A stretch of 64,000 nt of DNA, from assembly GCA_038327195.1 (NCBI GenBank), contig JBBQKU010000023.1, positions 1-64,000 on the forward strand, in the 5' to 3' direction. Position 1 is the first letter of the stretch. Every line of letters begins with the position of its first letter. The stretch is from UBA4416 sp038327195 (GTDB lineage Bacteria > Bacteroidota > Bacteroidia > B-17B0 > Aurantibacillaceae). Made by a program: the position numbers and the translations under genes. Of this stretch, positions 1-9,156 are shown piece after piece. The notes beneath the pieces are model-generated. The model saw nothing but the letters and a program-made list of their open reading frames with translations, did not search any database and was not told where the DNA came from.

Positions 1-57
1 ACAGCTGATAAAAAACATCATTTAACGTGTATTCTATTAAAGAAAAAAACAGCTTAG
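1..57 (+). CDS. 3' end of an unidentified CDS (partial)
   Basis: Frame 1 is open from the window edge to a TAG at 55-57 and encodes 18 residues ending in KKKTA. The stop lies 10 bp before the next start codon, which fits the end of an upstream gene in the same operon. Too little is visible to assign a family, and an 18-codon open frame can occur by chance. Confidence 0.4.
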   Translation, partial: TADKKHHLTCILLKKKTA

Positions 58-67
58 AATTCACAAT

Positions 68-1240
68 ATGGTAATTGCATTTATTGAGCTCGAATACCAT
101 TTATTAGATTTAGATAGTTTTTGTAAAGTGTTTGAGAAATCGGAACACGATATTACATTATACACAACAACTAAAATTTATAATACATTTAAAAATCAAC
201 CTTATGCTAACCGCTATAAATGGGTAATAAAAGGTGATACCCAAAGTGTAGCAAGGTTTTTAAATGAACATTTTGATGCAATTAATAAGGCTGATTGGGT
301 TTATTATAATACCATTGCCTCGCACTATAAAACATACAATAAAATTCAATTTAAAGGAAAAACGATTTTGCGTATTCATAATGCACATTCGTATTTAAAA
401 CCGTTAAAACATTGGTATATCATCCCAACTTTTTTTAATTTATTTAAAGCGGCCTCTTATTTTGTGAGAGAATTTATTGGCGAATTAGACTTTTATTATT
501 TGCCCAAAGTGGTAAATAAAATGGATTATTATTGTTTTGCTGATGAAAATGTAAAAAATTATGTTTTAGAGAATAAGATTACAACAAAGGAAAAACTATT
601 TCCAACTATTCCAGGTTCCGTATTTAACGGAGAGTTTAAACCATTTGTAATTAAAGATAAAATCAGAATTTGCATTCCAGGAATTATTGACGAACGTAAA
701 AAAAATTACGCACCAGTAATTGAAGCGCTTAAATTAATTGGAAATCAATTAACTGAACCGATAGAGATTGTGTTACTTGGCAAGCCAGTTGGCAAATATG
801 CACAATGGGTCATTGAAGAGTTTAATAAATTAAAATCTGAAAATATTCAAATAACTTCTTTCACAGGTTTTGTAGAACAAGCAAAGTTTAACGAATTAAT
901 GTTTGGTAGTCATTTGTTAATCACTCCAACACTCGAAAGCACTGTGTTTAGAGTGTATAAAGAAATTTACGGAAAAACAAAGGCTTCAGGCTCTGTAGGA
1001 GAAATGGTAAAATATGGTGTGCCTAATCTGTTTCCAGATTATATTTATTTTGATTCTGAAATGGAGAAAATTATTGACCGATACTCAACCCCACAAGAAT
1101 TGGCAAATCAGATTTTAAAATTTGTGAATGATAAAGAATTTTTAGTTTCAAGAACTCAAATTATACGTCAATTCATAAAAAAACGCTATGAAGTGAGTCA
1201 TATTTTAAATGAGATAAATTCATTTATGGAATTAAAATAA
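68..1240 (+). CDS. Glycosyltransferase, GT-B type (GT4-like)
   Basis: A 390-residue cytosolic protein without signal peptide. The C-terminal half looks like a GT4-type nucleotide-sugar domain: a strand-turn GIIDERKKN near residue 210, a helix with ALKLI, an ITSFTGF strand, then GEMVKYGVPNLFP near residue 320, which matches the family's E-x-x-x-x-G-x-P acceptor/donor loop. The N-terminal half would bind the acceptor. Likely role is transfer of a sugar in cell-surface polysaccharide or glycan synthesis, but donor and acceptor cannot be read. It may be co-transcribed with the truncated gene at the window edge. The exact GT family is uncertain. Confidence 0.65.
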   Translation: MVIAFIELEYHLLDLDSFCKVFEKSEHDITLYTTTKIYNTFKNQPYANRYKWVIKGDTQSVARFLNEHFDAINKADWVYYNTIASHYKTYNKIQFKGKTILRIHNAHSYLKPLKHWYIIPTFFNLFKAASYFVREFIGELDFYYLPKVVNKMDYYCFADENVKNYVLENKITTKEKLFPTIPGSVFNGEFKPFVIKDKIRICIPGIIDERKKNYAPVIEALKLIGNQLTEPIEIVLLGKPVGKYAQWVIEEFNKLKSENIQITSFTGFVEQAKFNELMFGSHLLITPTLESTVFRVYKEIYGKTKASGSVGEMVKYGVPNLFPDYIYFDSEMEKIIDRYSTPQELANQILKFVNDKEFLVSRTQIIRQFIKKRYEVSHILNEINSFMELK

Positions 1241-1292
1241 TATGTAATTAATTATTTTATGGAATTTATTTTGTTCAGCGTCTTTTAGTTAA

Positions 1293-2630
1293 ATGAACGT
1301 TATGAAAACATATTTAATTATTAGTTGCTTTCTTTTCTTAGGTTTAATCAAAGCACAAAAAACTAGTTTGGTTTATGGTAAAGTTTCTGATAATATTTCA
1401 AAAGTTGGTATTGAAGGCGTTGCTGTTTATATTCAAAACTCAACTTATAAAAGTGTGACAAGTAAAAATGGAAATTTTGCTATTTCTATACCAACTAAAA
1501 AACATATTTCTGTTTTATTCAAGCGTCTTGGTTATACTAGCTTTGTAAAGGAAATAGATATCAAAGAAAATCAAGACTCTGTTTTTATAAATGTTAACTT
1601 AACTCAAGCGGAATATATCTACGATTCTATTACTGTTACAAGCTCCTTAAAACCTGATACTTTGGTTGGTTCGCCAAAATTCAGTATTTATGATTTTGAT
1701 TTTTATGAAGATAAATTTATTTTATTAACGGCTTCTAAAAAATTAGATAATGCTGAATTGAAATTGTCAAATGTGAATGGCGATATTTTAACAACTTATA
1801 AAGTTCCAAAAGAAGGAGGTATGGCAAAAGAATTTTACCATGATTATATGGGCTATACAAATTTGGTTTGTGAAAATTTTATTTACCGCATCAATATGTA
1901 TTATGATAAATTTGTTTTGATTCCATTAGAGCCAAAAGACGTTAATTCACTCATAAAGCCTATTGTTGACACTTTGAATGGAAAAATTATTTATACGGAT
2001 TATTGGGATGAATATCCGCTTTTCAATTACTTCAGTTTTAATGAAAGTGATAGCTTAAGGAAACAACTTATTTCTATTGAAGATAAAGAGTTGATGCATG
2101 CTTATAATTTTGAGTATTATTCTTTGCCACAAAAAGCAAAATTGCAAGCCCGTCGATTGGCCGATGATTTAAATACTGACAAGAGAATTATTGCTTCTTT
2201 AATGAGTGGTTTTACTAAAAGCATGTTTTATACACCACTATTTGCGCCATTATATATTGTAAAAGATACCGTTTGTGTGTTTGATCATTATAAAAATCTT
2301 TTGTACCATTTTGATAAAAATATGCATAAACTGGATTCTGTTGCGATTAATTACAACCATCCAAAAAACTGGAAAGAATGGAAAAACGTGATGTTAAAGG
2401 ATGATATTGAAAATAGTATTTTTGCAGTTTACGATAAAAATGGACATAAATACATTAAACACATAAGTGAAGTAAACGGTAAAGAGCTTGGAAAATATAC
2501 CTTGAAATTTCATAGTGCCGATAAATTGAAAATTCATAATGGTTACGCATATTACATATATCGCCCATTTGAGAGTACACAAGAAAAATTCTTTTACCGC
2601 GAATTAATAAAATTTGAACAAAACAATTAA
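1293..2630 (+). CDS. Secreted protein with carboxypeptidase-like regulatory domain and propeller-like region
   Basis: A 445-residue protein with an N-terminal signal peptide (hydrophobic YLIISCFLFLGLIKA, cleavage near AQK). Residues about 25-105 form a carboxypeptidase-D-regulatory-like beta sandwich (VYGKVSDN, GVAVYIQNS, GNFAISIPTKK, LFKRLGYTSF), common at the start of Bacteroidota surface proteins. The remainder, with repeated motifs such as IYDFDFYEDKFILL and FIYRINMYYDKFVLI, resembles a 6-bladed beta propeller. There is no TonB barrel or T9SS sorting domain. A second in-frame ATG nine bases downstream (1302) would start directly at MKTYL and is an equally good start. Role unknown; probably periplasmic or surface. 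Confidence 0.6.
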   Translation: MNVMKTYLIISCFLFLGLIKAQKTSLVYGKVSDNISKVGIEGVAVYIQNSTYKSVTSKNGNFAISIPTKKHISVLFKRLGYTSFVKEIDIKENQDSVFINVNLTQAEYIYDSITVTSSLKPDTLVGSPKFSIYDFDFYEDKFILLTASKKLDNAELKLSNVNGDILTTYKVPKEGGMAKEFYHDYMGYTNLVCENFIYRINMYYDKFVLIPLEPKDVNSLIKPIVDTLNGKIIYTDYWDEYPLFNYFSFNESDSLRKQLISIEDKELMHAYNFEYYSLPQKAKLQARRLADDLNTDKRIIASLMSGFTKSMFYTPLFAPLYIVKDTVCVFDHYKNLLYHFDKNMHKLDSVAINYNHPKNWKEWKNVMLKDDIENSIFAVYDKNGHKYIKHISEVNGKELGKYTLKFHSADKLKIHNGYAYYIYRPFESTQEKFFYRELIKFEQNN

Positions 2631-2677
2631 TAAGCTATTTTTGAGTATTATTATATTCATGATTTAAGCTTTTAAAA

Positions 2678-3730
2678 TTGTTCAATAAATTAAAAATATC
2701 AGCCTTAACCTTAGTATTGAGTGGAATTTCAGCCCTTATTCAAACTATTGTGTTGTCGTTCGTTGTTTATCAAATTTACGGGAATTTGGATTTATCAATT
2801 CCATTTCTATTATTTTTTGTAACATTTTTAGTGAGTTTTTTAATCATCTATTTTATTTACAATGCTGTGATTTTTGAAAAAATTGAAAACTTAAATTCAT
2901 TGGTTAAGGCCCAATTACAAAAAGAAATCCCAAGTACTGCGTTTGATTTAGAAGAAGTTGATGCTATAGCAAGTTTGGAAAGTGAGCTAAAAAAATTAGC
3001 TCAAGAAAGACAAAAAGAATTAGAGCAAAATAGAAATATGGATAGTTACCGAAAAGAATTTTTAGGTAATGTATCTCACGAATTAAAAACTCCTATTTTC
3101 AATATTCAAGGGTATGTGTCTACATTAATTGATGGTGGGATTGATGATCCAACTATAAATGTTGAATACTTAAAACGTGCCGATAAAAGTATAGATCGAA
3201 TGATTCATATTATTGACGATTTAGAAACAATTACACAATTAGAAGTTGGCGTTTTAGAACTTGAATTAGAACGATATGATATTGGCCAGCAAATTAAAGA
3301 TGTTATTGAGCAGCTCGAATTTCAGGCTGCTAGGCAAGAAATTAAATTGCAATTTCCTAGAAAATTCGAAAAATCAATATTTGTATACGCTGACAAATTC
3401 CGAATTCGTCAAGTGCTTGTAAATTTAATTACAAATAGTATTAAATATGGTAAAAAGGGTGGAAAAACTCAAATTAGTATCAACCAATTTAATGAACAAA
3501 TCATTATTGAAGTAAAAGATAACGGCATTGGAATTGATGAAAAACATGTTCCAAGATTGTTCGAACGTTTTTATAGAGTTGATAAAGGTAGAAGCAGAGA
3601 ACAAGGCGGAACAGGACTGGGATTAGCAATTGTGAAACATATTATTGAGGCTCATAACGAAACTATTGATGTAACCAGTGTTAAGGGAGAGGGCACAGTT
3701 ATCTCATTTACATTAAAAAGAGTAGAATAA
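2678..3730 (+). CDS. Membrane sensor histidine kinase, PhoR/ResE-like, orphan
   Basis: A 350-residue kinase. Two transmembrane helices lie at about 8-31 and 42-64 with only a short loop between, so it has almost no extracytoplasmic sensor. A HisKA domain follows, with the phospho-acceptor His134 in GNVSHELKTP. The HATPase domain shows an N box (NLITNSIKYG), G1 (DNGIGID), an F box (LFERFYRVD) and G2 (GGTGLGLAIVKH). The start is TTG; no ATG occurs before the coiled region, and the first helix needs this start. The cognate response regulator is not adjacent, so partner and signal are unknown. Confidence 0.85.
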   Translation: MFNKLKISALTLVLSGISALIQTIVLSFVVYQIYGNLDLSIPFLLFFVTFLVSFLIIYFIYNAVIFEKIENLNSLVKAQLQKEIPSTAFDLEEVDAIASLESELKKLAQERQKELEQNRNMDSYRKEFLGNVSHELKTPIFNIQGYVSTLIDGGIDDPTINVEYLKRADKSIDRMIHIIDDLETITQLEVGVLELELERYDIGQQIKDVIEQLEFQAARQEIKLQFPRKFEKSIFVYADKFRIRQVLVNLITNSIKYGKKGGKTQISINQFNEQIIIEVKDNGIGIDEKHVPRLFERFYRVDKGRSREQGGTGLGLAIVKHIIEAHNETIDVTSVKGEGTVISFTLKRVE

Positions 3731-3809
3731 TTTTTTAATATAGGCTCTTTATATTTTGTAGGAATTTGGGCTTTTTAAAAACAATTTCGTTGGTTTTAAA
3801 CAATTTTAT

Positions 3810-3817
3810 TATATTTG
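3810..3817 (+). promoter_or_regulatory. -7 promoter box (TATATTTG)
   Basis: TATATTTG matches the Bacteroidota -7 consensus TAnnTTTG. The -33 element is weak (TTGG at 3790-3793, spacing short of the usual 19). It lies 54 bp before the SPOR-protein start and would drive that gene and probably the PorP gene behind it. Confidence 0.5.
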
Positions 3818-3871
3818 TTAATAAAGCAATTGCTCCATAATTAACTTAACAAATTAAAAAATATCCTTATT

Positions 3872-4771
3872 ATGAAAAAAATCGTAACATTTTTATCATT
3901 CATGAGCTTTTCTGCTCTCTTTTCGCAAATTACAATTACAGCAAATTTGCCAGCAGAAATTTCAGCTAACGCTACTATTGAATCCGAAATTAAGATTAAT
4001 AAAGGGACTATAAGTAATTTTGCAAAATACCAAATGGATGTTCCTCCAGGATATTCAGTTGCTTCAGTTGATGTTAAAGGAGGTAATTTTACTTTTGAAA
4101 ACCAAAGAGCTAAAATAGTATGGGTATCTGTGCCAAGCGACGCAGAATTTGCTATCAAATTCAAAATAACAGCTAGCCCTGACGCTGCAGGATCAGGAAC
4201 ATTTGCTCAAAAATTCTATTATTTAGAAAATAGTGAAAAGAAAGAAATTGAAGCAACTCCAATTACGGTTAGTATTGGAGGTTCTGGGGCTGTTGCATCA
4301 ACTCCAGTTGAACCAGTTAAAGCAGTTGAACCAACTCCTGTTGAACCAACTCCTGTTGCAGCAGTAACTACAGCCACAGTGGAAACTGTTAAAGCTGTTG
4401 AACCTACTCCAGTCGTTGCTGTAGCTACAACTCCAGTTGAACCAGTTAAAGTTGTTGAACCTGTTAAGCCTGTTGAAGTTGTAAAACCTGTTGAAAATGC
4501 TGCACCATCTGTAAAAGCAAAAGTTAGCAATAATACTTCTACTGTTGGAATGACATATAAAGTTCAGTTAGGTGCTTATTCATCTGAACCAAGCAAAAGC
4601 AGATTTTCGAAAGCTGGTACTGTTTCAGTTGATTTAATTAATGGCTTATATAAAGTAACAACTGGTAGTTTTAGCACAAAAGAAGATGCTATTAAATATT
4701 TAAATGAACTTCAAGGAAAAGGTTTTTCTGGATTTATTGCTAAGTATAACGACGGTAAACGTATTAACTAA
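3872..4771 (+). CDS. Secreted SPOR-domain protein with Pro/Val/Glu-rich linker
   Basis: A 299-residue exported protein. The signal peptide is residues 1-19 (ends LFSQ). Residues 20-140 form a beta-rich domain of unknown family. Residues about 147-213 are a low-complexity linker of repeated PVEPVK, AVEPTP and VEVVKP units. Residues about 226-295 form a SPOR domain (YKVQLGAYSSEPSKSRF, YKVTTGSFSTKEDAIKYLNEL). SPOR domains bind denuded peptidoglycan glycan strands, so the protein probably spans the periplasm and docks to the wall. It lies 27 bp before a PorP/SprF gene with no terminator between them, suggesting a wall-associated partner of that outer-membrane protein. The linkage is inferred. Confidence 0.75.
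   Translation: MKKIVTFLSFMSFSALFSQITITANLPAEISANATIESEIKINKGTISNFAKYQMDVPPGYSVASVDVKGGNFTFENQRAKIVWVSVPSDAEFAIKFKITASPDAAGSGTFAQKFYYLENSEKKEIEATPITVSIGGSGAVASTPVEPVKAVEPTPVEPTPVAAVTTATVETVKAVEPTPVVAVATTPVEPVKVVEPVKPVEVVKPVENAAPSVKAKVSNNTSTVGMTYKVQLGAYSSEPSKSRFSKAGTVSVDLINGLYKVTTGSFSTKEDAIKYLNELQGKGFSGFIAKYNDGKRIN
4301..4451 (+). repeat. Coding low-complexity repeat in SPOR-protein linker
   Basis: A 22-bp direct repeat beginning ACTCCAGTTGAACC occurs at 4301-4322 and 4430-4451, with shorter related units between. It encodes the Pro-Val-Glu linker. The repeats are in frame and can expand or contract without breaking the gene. Confidence 0.7.
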
Positions 4772-4798
4772 TTTTTTTTCTACTGAACTACCACCAAA

Positions 4799-5758
4799 TT
4801 GAACAAGAAACTTATAGCAGTTTTTTTTGCACTTATTGTGTTTAATAGTTATGCTCAGCAATACCCTTGGTGGACGCAATATAAGAGCAATCAAATGCTT
4901 GCCAATCCGGCTTTTTGTGGCACAAAACGACTAGTTGATGTTAGATTGAATTATCGTAATCAATGGACAGGTTTCGATGGCGCTCCAAAAACATACGTGC
5001 TTTCTTTAAATTCTAGATTATGGAAAGGTAGAATAGGTGTTGGTGGGTTTATTTTTAATGATGTAATTGGGCCTTTTAAAACAACAAATTCAAGCTTAAC
5101 ATTGGCTTACCATTTAAAGTTTCCTGATTCAGAATTTTCAATTGGATTTCAAGGTAATTATATCAAGCAAAAATTTAATGGGAATGATATTACCTTGCGT
5201 AACCAGCAAGATAAAGCAATCAATCAATATGTAGAAGATAAAGCAGGGAATTATGATGGTAGTTTTGGTTTTTTATATTATAACGATAGATTTCACATTG
5301 GTTTAGGTGTAAATAATATTATTGAGAGCGCATTAGAATTTTATAAAAGTGATACCCTGAAAAAAGGAAAATATACGAATGCAGCTCATTATAATTTTTC
5401 TGCTGGATATAATTGGGCTGATAATCCTGATTTTACGTTTGAGAATTCGATATACGCCGCTTATGTTTCAGGTGTTCCTTTTTTGTTTGATTATACCTTA
5501 CGTTTGCATATCAAAAAACAAATATTAGTTGGCGGTAGTATTCGTTTTGGTGATGCAATTGCACTTCAATTAGGTTATACCATTCAAGATAAAGTACAAA
5601 TCGTTTATTCGTATGATTTTGTAACCTCTCCCTTAAGAAAATACCAAAAAGGAACTCACGAAATTTCTTTAATTTTTTCTTCCAATTTTGGAACTGATAA
5701 AAAGAAAAGAGGATTTAATGGAAGATTTTTAAAACAAAGATTTCAATACCTTCTTTAA
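4799..5758 (+). CDS. PorP/SprF family type IX secretion system outer-membrane protein
   Basis: A 319-residue beta-barrel protein. The signal peptide ends at SYAQQ. The mature start QYPWWTQYKSNQMLANPAFCG is the PorP/SprF signature (QYMFNQ..NPAYAG in relatives). The body alternates aromatic beta strands (LTLAYHLKF, FSIGFQGNYIKQ, GSIRFGDAIALQLGYT). PorP/SprF proteins sit in the outer membrane with the T9SS and help deliver cargo or gliding adhesins. The start is TTG; no ATG lies at a useful place. The gene pairs with the upstream SPOR gene. It is a stand-alone paralogue here, not next to porK/L/M/N. Confidence 0.85.
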   Translation: MNKKLIAVFFALIVFNSYAQQYPWWTQYKSNQMLANPAFCGTKRLVDVRLNYRNQWTGFDGAPKTYVLSLNSRLWKGRIGVGGFIFNDVIGPFKTTNSSLTLAYHLKFPDSEFSIGFQGNYIKQKFNGNDITLRNQQDKAINQYVEDKAGNYDGSFGFLYYNDRFHIGLGVNNIIESALEFYKSDTLKKGKYTNAAHYNFSAGYNWADNPDFTFENSIYAAYVSGVPFLFDYTLRLHIKKQILVGGSIRFGDAIALQLGYTIQDKVQIVYSYDFVTSPLRKYQKGTHEISLIFSSNFGTDKKKRGFNGRFLKQRFQYLL

Positions 5759-6128
5759 ATACTGGAATTTATTATTTGGGTGTGTCCCTGCGGGTAGGGC
5801 TTTTCGTTACAATCTTTTTTCGTGCCTCAAAAAGGATTTTTACTCCAATCCCTCACGCGTTTTTTCATAATTAGGAAATTATAATTTCACTTGAACTGCA
5901 AGAGAGATGCAAGCGGAAAGCTTTTTTAAATGTTTGCATTTAAAAAACTTGCAGCGACAGCCCGTTCTAGCTTCAGCCAGACTTGCCCATTTAAAAATAA
6001 TTTGTTTTAGGATTTAAGTTTCAATCTTTTTTTGAATCAGCGTTTCGAGAGCTTCAACGACCAAATAAATAAAATGGATTTCCAATCAATTTATGATTCA
6101 AAATAATTAAATAAAGATTTCAATACCT
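5736..6128. repeat. 16-bp direct repeat flanking the copy-A intergenic region
   Basis: AAAGATTTCAATACCT occurs at 5736-5751, inside the last codons of the PorP gene, and again at 6113-6128 just before the phosphatase gene. The two copies bracket about 360 bp containing structured repeat copy A. This may be a duplication made when the intervening DNA was inserted, or a recombination footprint. Confidence 0.7.
5776..5989 (+). repeat. Structured intergenic repeat, copy A
   Basis: 214 bp, homologous to copies B and C near 56.2-56.7 kb. Shared blocks are TTGGG at the left end, AATCTTTTTTCGTGCCTC, AAAAAGGATTTT, AATCCCTCACGC, GATGCAAGCGGAAAGC, GCGACAGCCCG and CTTGCCCA at the right end. GCTTTTCG on the left can pair with CGGAAAGC on the right. 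One internal arm is replaced here by a different but perfect hairpin (TTTTTTAAATG, loop, CATTTAAAAAA). Together with 5990-6112, which is AT-rich and featureless, it fills the gap between the PorP and phosphatase genes. No ORF of note. Confidence 0.8.
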
Positions 6129-6153
6129 ATTATAAATTGATTAAATTTATAAT

Positions 6154-7089
6154 ATGCGCTTTGCTGTTATAGATTTAGGTACAAATACTTTCAATTTACT
6201 AATTGGAGAATTGAGTGCTAATAAAAAAAAATTCACACGATTATTTAATACTAAAATTCCAGTTAAGCTTGGAGAAAAAGCTATTAATTTAGGATATATA
6301 GCAGATGTCCCTTTTCAAAGAGGAATACATGCTCTTGTTAAATATAAAGAATACATTAATCATTATAATGTCATAAATGTTTTTGCATTTGGAACTTCTG
6401 CTATAAGGAGTGCAACTAATGGGAATGAATTTGTTGCAGAAGCATTAAAACAATCAGGAATTTCAATTACAATTATTGATGGTGATGAAGAAGCAGAATT
6501 AATATATTATGGAAATAGATTAGCCGTTAATATGACCGATGATGTTTCCTTAATCATGGATATTGGCGGTGGAAGCACGGAATTTGTTTTAGCAAACAAA
6601 CAAACTATTTTTTGGAAACAAAGTTTTTTATTAGGCGCATCTCGTATTTATGAAAAATTTAATTTTTCAAATCCAATCACAAGGGCAGAGGAAATTGCTT
6701 TTTATGATTATTTAAAAGAAGAATTAAAACCATTGTGCAATGCTGTTAAAACTTATTATCCGGTTGAATTAATAGGCTCTTCAGGCGCTTTTGATTCTGT
6801 AGTAGATATTATTTCCGAACAATTTAATGTAACACCTGTAAACGAAAAGCAAACCGAATACGATATTAATTTAATTCAATATATGGCAGTCAGCGAATTA
6901 ATAAAAAAATCAACAGTTGAGCAACGTCAAAAATTAAAAGGATTAATAGAAATGCGAGTTGATATGATTGTAATATCGATGTTATTAATCGATTTTATTT
7001 TAAATGAAATAAAAATAAATAAACTTCGTGTTTCTACTTATTCACTTAAAGAAGGTGTAATTAGCAGGAAACTTGGTTTATTAACTTAG
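6154..7089 (+). CDS. Ppx/GppA family phosphatase (exopolyphosphatase-like)
   Basis: A 311-residue protein of the ASKHA sugar-kinase/actin fold. Phosphate-1 motif DLGTNTFNLLIGEL lies at residues 7-20 and phosphate-2 motif DIGGGSTEFVLA near 140. This length matches the short Bacteroidota Ppx/GppA proteins, which keep only the two N-terminal domains and lack the HD domain of long Ppx. Likely hydrolyses polyphosphate or the pppGpp 5'-phosphate in the cytosol. The gene converges with the aminotransferase gene and overlaps it by 9 bp. Confidence 0.85.
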   Translation: MRFAVIDLGTNTFNLLIGELSANKKKFTRLFNTKIPVKLGEKAINLGYIADVPFQRGIHALVKYKEYINHYNVINVFAFGTSAIRSATNGNEFVAEALKQSGISITIIDGDEEAELIYYGNRLAVNMTDDVSLIMDIGGGSTEFVLANKQTIFWKQSFLLGASRIYEKFNFSNPITRAEEIAFYDYLKEELKPLCNAVKTYYPVELIGSSGAFDSVVDIISEQFNVTPVNEKQTEYDINLIQYMAVSELIKKSTVEQRQKLKGLIEMRVDMIVISMLLIDFILNEIKINKLRVSTYSLKEGVISRKLGLLT

Positions 7090-8364
7090 TTTTTTTAAGG
7101 CATTCCTTAAACTGGAAATTACAATTTCGACGTCCGAAATTTTGCAAGTTCCAACTGACATACGATACCATGGAGAATTATCATCAGCACCAAAACAATA
7201 AAATGGAACTAATGCTAATTTAGCTTCATCTAAAATATATTTAGTTATATCTTTAGTTGTTTCTAAAATTTTTCCTTCAGCAGTTTTCATGCCGTGTAAA
7301 TCAAACTTAATAGTTAAATAAATTGCTGCTTGTGGTGTAATTGCATCAACTTTAAATCCTTCACTTTTTAAGGTTTGAAAACCTTTATAAAACCCATCTA
7401 ACCTTGCCGTAATTTGTTCTTTTTGATGAACAATAAACGCATCATACATATTTAAATCTGATAAATATTTTGCTGTGGCCATTTGTTCTGGTTTTGGAGC
7501 CCAAGCACCAACGTGCGTTAAGATCGCTTTCATTTTATCAATGATTAACTTTGGCCCCATGCTCCAACCAACTCTTACACCAGTTGCAGATAATGATTTC
7601 GAAATACCATCTACAAAAACAGTATATGCTTTCATCTCCGGATTTAAACTTACTGGATTATAATGTTTATTTTCTCCAAATGTTAAGGCCCAATAAATTT
7701 GATCATACATCAAATAAACAGGTTTTTCATCAGGACCTCTTCGTTTATTTTCAGCAATTATTAAATCGCAAATTTCTGATAATCCTTCTTTTGTAAAAAT
7801 AGTTCCTGTTGGATTTTGAGGAGAACACAAGGCAACTAAAGTTACATCTTTAATATAAGGAGCAATATCAGCAGCGCTTGGCATAAAATTATGTTCAGGT
7901 TTTGCTTCTATTACAATTGATTTTGCAAAATTTAAATAAGAATAATGATTATTATTCCAAGATGGAACTGCAAAGATTACTTTATCATCAGCATCTACTA
8001 ACGCCTTAAAAATACTGTAAATAATAGGACGAGCACCTCCAGCAATTAATATTTCATCATTTTTATAATCTAATCCACCTCTTTCTTTTAATAAATTAGA
8101 AACTGCATTTCGCAATTCCAACATACCATCAGCTGCTGGGTAATTTGTTTGATCATCAAAATAAGCATCAACAATATATTGTTTTAACTCAGTTGGAATT
8201 GGAAATTCTTTAGGATTAAAGTCTCCAATTGTCATATTTATTATTTTTTCACCTTGCTTTATTTTTTCATTTACTTCACCAGCAAGTTTAATGATTTCTG
8301 AACCAATAATGTTTTCAGCTAATTTAGATACTTTTGATTTTGATGTTTGTGTAGCAGTACTCAT
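7081..8364 (-). CDS. PLP-dependent class I aminotransferase
   Basis: A 427-residue aminotransferase of fold type I. Visible motifs are TIGDFNPKEFP and NYPAADGMLELR near the start, SPQNPTG (substrate-binding Asn), MYDQIY (PLP-binding Asp/Tyr) and DGISKSLSATGVRVGW with the Schiff-base Lys256. It is closest in style to aspartate/aromatic aminotransferases; the substrate cannot be fixed by reading. I chose the ATG at 8364 because it starts MSTATQ, as relatives do, and avoids an implausible 12-residue extension from 8400. It overlaps the end of the phosphatase gene on the other strand by 9 bp. Confidence 0.85.
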   Translation of the reverse strand: MSTATQTSKSKVSKLAENIIGSEIIKLAGEVNEKIKQGEKIINMTIGDFNPKEFPIPTELKQYIVDAYFDDQTNYPAADGMLELRNAVSNLLKERGGLDYKNDEILIAGGARPIIYSIFKALVDADDKVIFAVPSWNNNHYSYLNFAKSIVIEAKPEHNFMPSAADIAPYIKDVTLVALCSPQNPTGTIFTKEGLSEICDLIIAENKRRGPDEKPVYLMYDQIYWALTFGENKHYNPVSLNPEMKAYTVFVDGISKSLSATGVRVGWSMGPKLIIDKMKAILTHVGAWAPKPEQMATAKYLSDLNMYDAFIVHQKEQITARLDGFYKGFQTLKSEGFKVDAITPQAAIYLTIKFDLHGMKTAEGKILETTKDITKYILDEAKLALVPFYCFGADDNSPWYRMSVGTCKISDVEIVISSLRNALKKLS

Positions 8365-8460
8365 GATGTATTTTTTTTGAAAATTATACATAAAACTCAT
8401 TATTACAAAATAATGTTTAAAACATAATTCGATTATTTTCGAATAATCTTAAAAATACGT

Positions 8461-8673
8461 TTAACTAATAATTTTGGAAAAGCGCTTTACGGTTTGATTA
8501 TTAATTTCAAGTGATTCTAGGAACATGGATTTTGGCCTTACCCATAAATTTTCACCTTCTGCTTGATAGGTTGCTTTATAAATAACCATTTCTTCAAGTG
8601 TTTCTGAATGTTTTGCAATTCCAATTACTTCGTAAATATTACCTTTATAATGTTTGTAAAATCCTAATTCCAT
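8461..8673 (-). CDS. DUF1653 family small protein
   Basis: A 70-residue soluble protein. The pattern GFYKHYKGNIYEVIGIAKHSET, then VIYKATYQ and LWVRPKSMFLE, is that of DUF1653, a small beta-barrel fold of unknown function. The start lies one base after the stop of the upstream minus-strand gene, so the two form an operon. Confidence 0.8.
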   Translation of the reverse strand: MELGFYKHYKGNIYEVIGIAKHSETLEEMVIYKATYQAEGENLWVRPKSMFLESLEINNQTVKRFSKIIS

Positions 8674-8674
8674 T

Positions 8675-9094
8675 TTAACTTGTATGGTCTGCTACAATGA
8701 CCCATTGTTTATTTATTTTTTTCCAAAGCAGTGTAAAATAACCGCCTACGGGTTTATCCCTTTTTAATTCCCATTTTCCAATCACATAAATGCTACTTTT
8801 AGATAGCTGAGTTGATTCAACAATTGTGAATGTTAATTCTCCCATTGTCTCTTTATTTGGGTAAGATTTTTTATAATTATCTAAGGTTTTTTGCCAACCA
8901 TAAGTAATGCCTTTACTACCAATAAATTTAAGACTATCATCTTTCCAATAAAAGTTCATAAACTCATTAATATTGCCATCACTCCAAGCTTTTTGTTGGG
9001 TTTTTATGTGTTCTAAAACCAATTTAACATCTTTGCTTTGTTGGGCTTTAGAAGCTAAATTTATGAGTAAAAAGATGATTAGTAGTTGTTTCAT
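8675..9094 (-). CDS. Secreted SnoaL/NTF2-like (DUF4440-type) protein
   Basis: About 139 residues from the ATG at 9094, which directly precedes a signal peptide (MKQLLIIFLLINLASKAQ). An upstream ATG at 9124 would add ten charged residues before it. The mature part has the NTF2-like alpha+beta pattern: helix HIKTQQKAWSDGNINEFMNFY, then SLKFIGSKGITYGWQKTLDNYKK, and C-terminal strands TLLWKKINKQWVIVADHTS. Proteins of this kind are usually small periplasmic ligand-binding or isomerase-like domains; function unknown. First gene of a two-gene operon with the DUF1653 gene. Confidence 0.75.
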   Translation of the reverse strand: MKQLLIIFLLINLASKAQQSKDVKLVLEHIKTQQKAWSDGNINEFMNFYWKDDSLKFIGSKGITYGWQKTLDNYKKSYPNKETMGELTFTIVESTQLSKSSIYVIGKWELKRDKPVGGYFTLLWKKINKQWVIVADHTS

Positions 9095-9156
9095 TTTCTC
9101 TATTTTAATCCTAAAAATAAGCAATTTTAAATTCTAAATAATTTAATAAATAACAA

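Noticed and set aside
4219..4530. Minus-strand 103-codon frame opposite the SPOR-protein linker
   Set aside because: A mirror of the Pro/Val/Glu repeat; Thr/Gly/Val-rich low complexity with no support.
8431..8448. GATTATT-TTCG-AATAATC hairpin between the aminotransferase and DUF1653 genes
   Set aside because: Perfect but small and AT-rich, with no T run in either useful direction. Left as possible chance structure.
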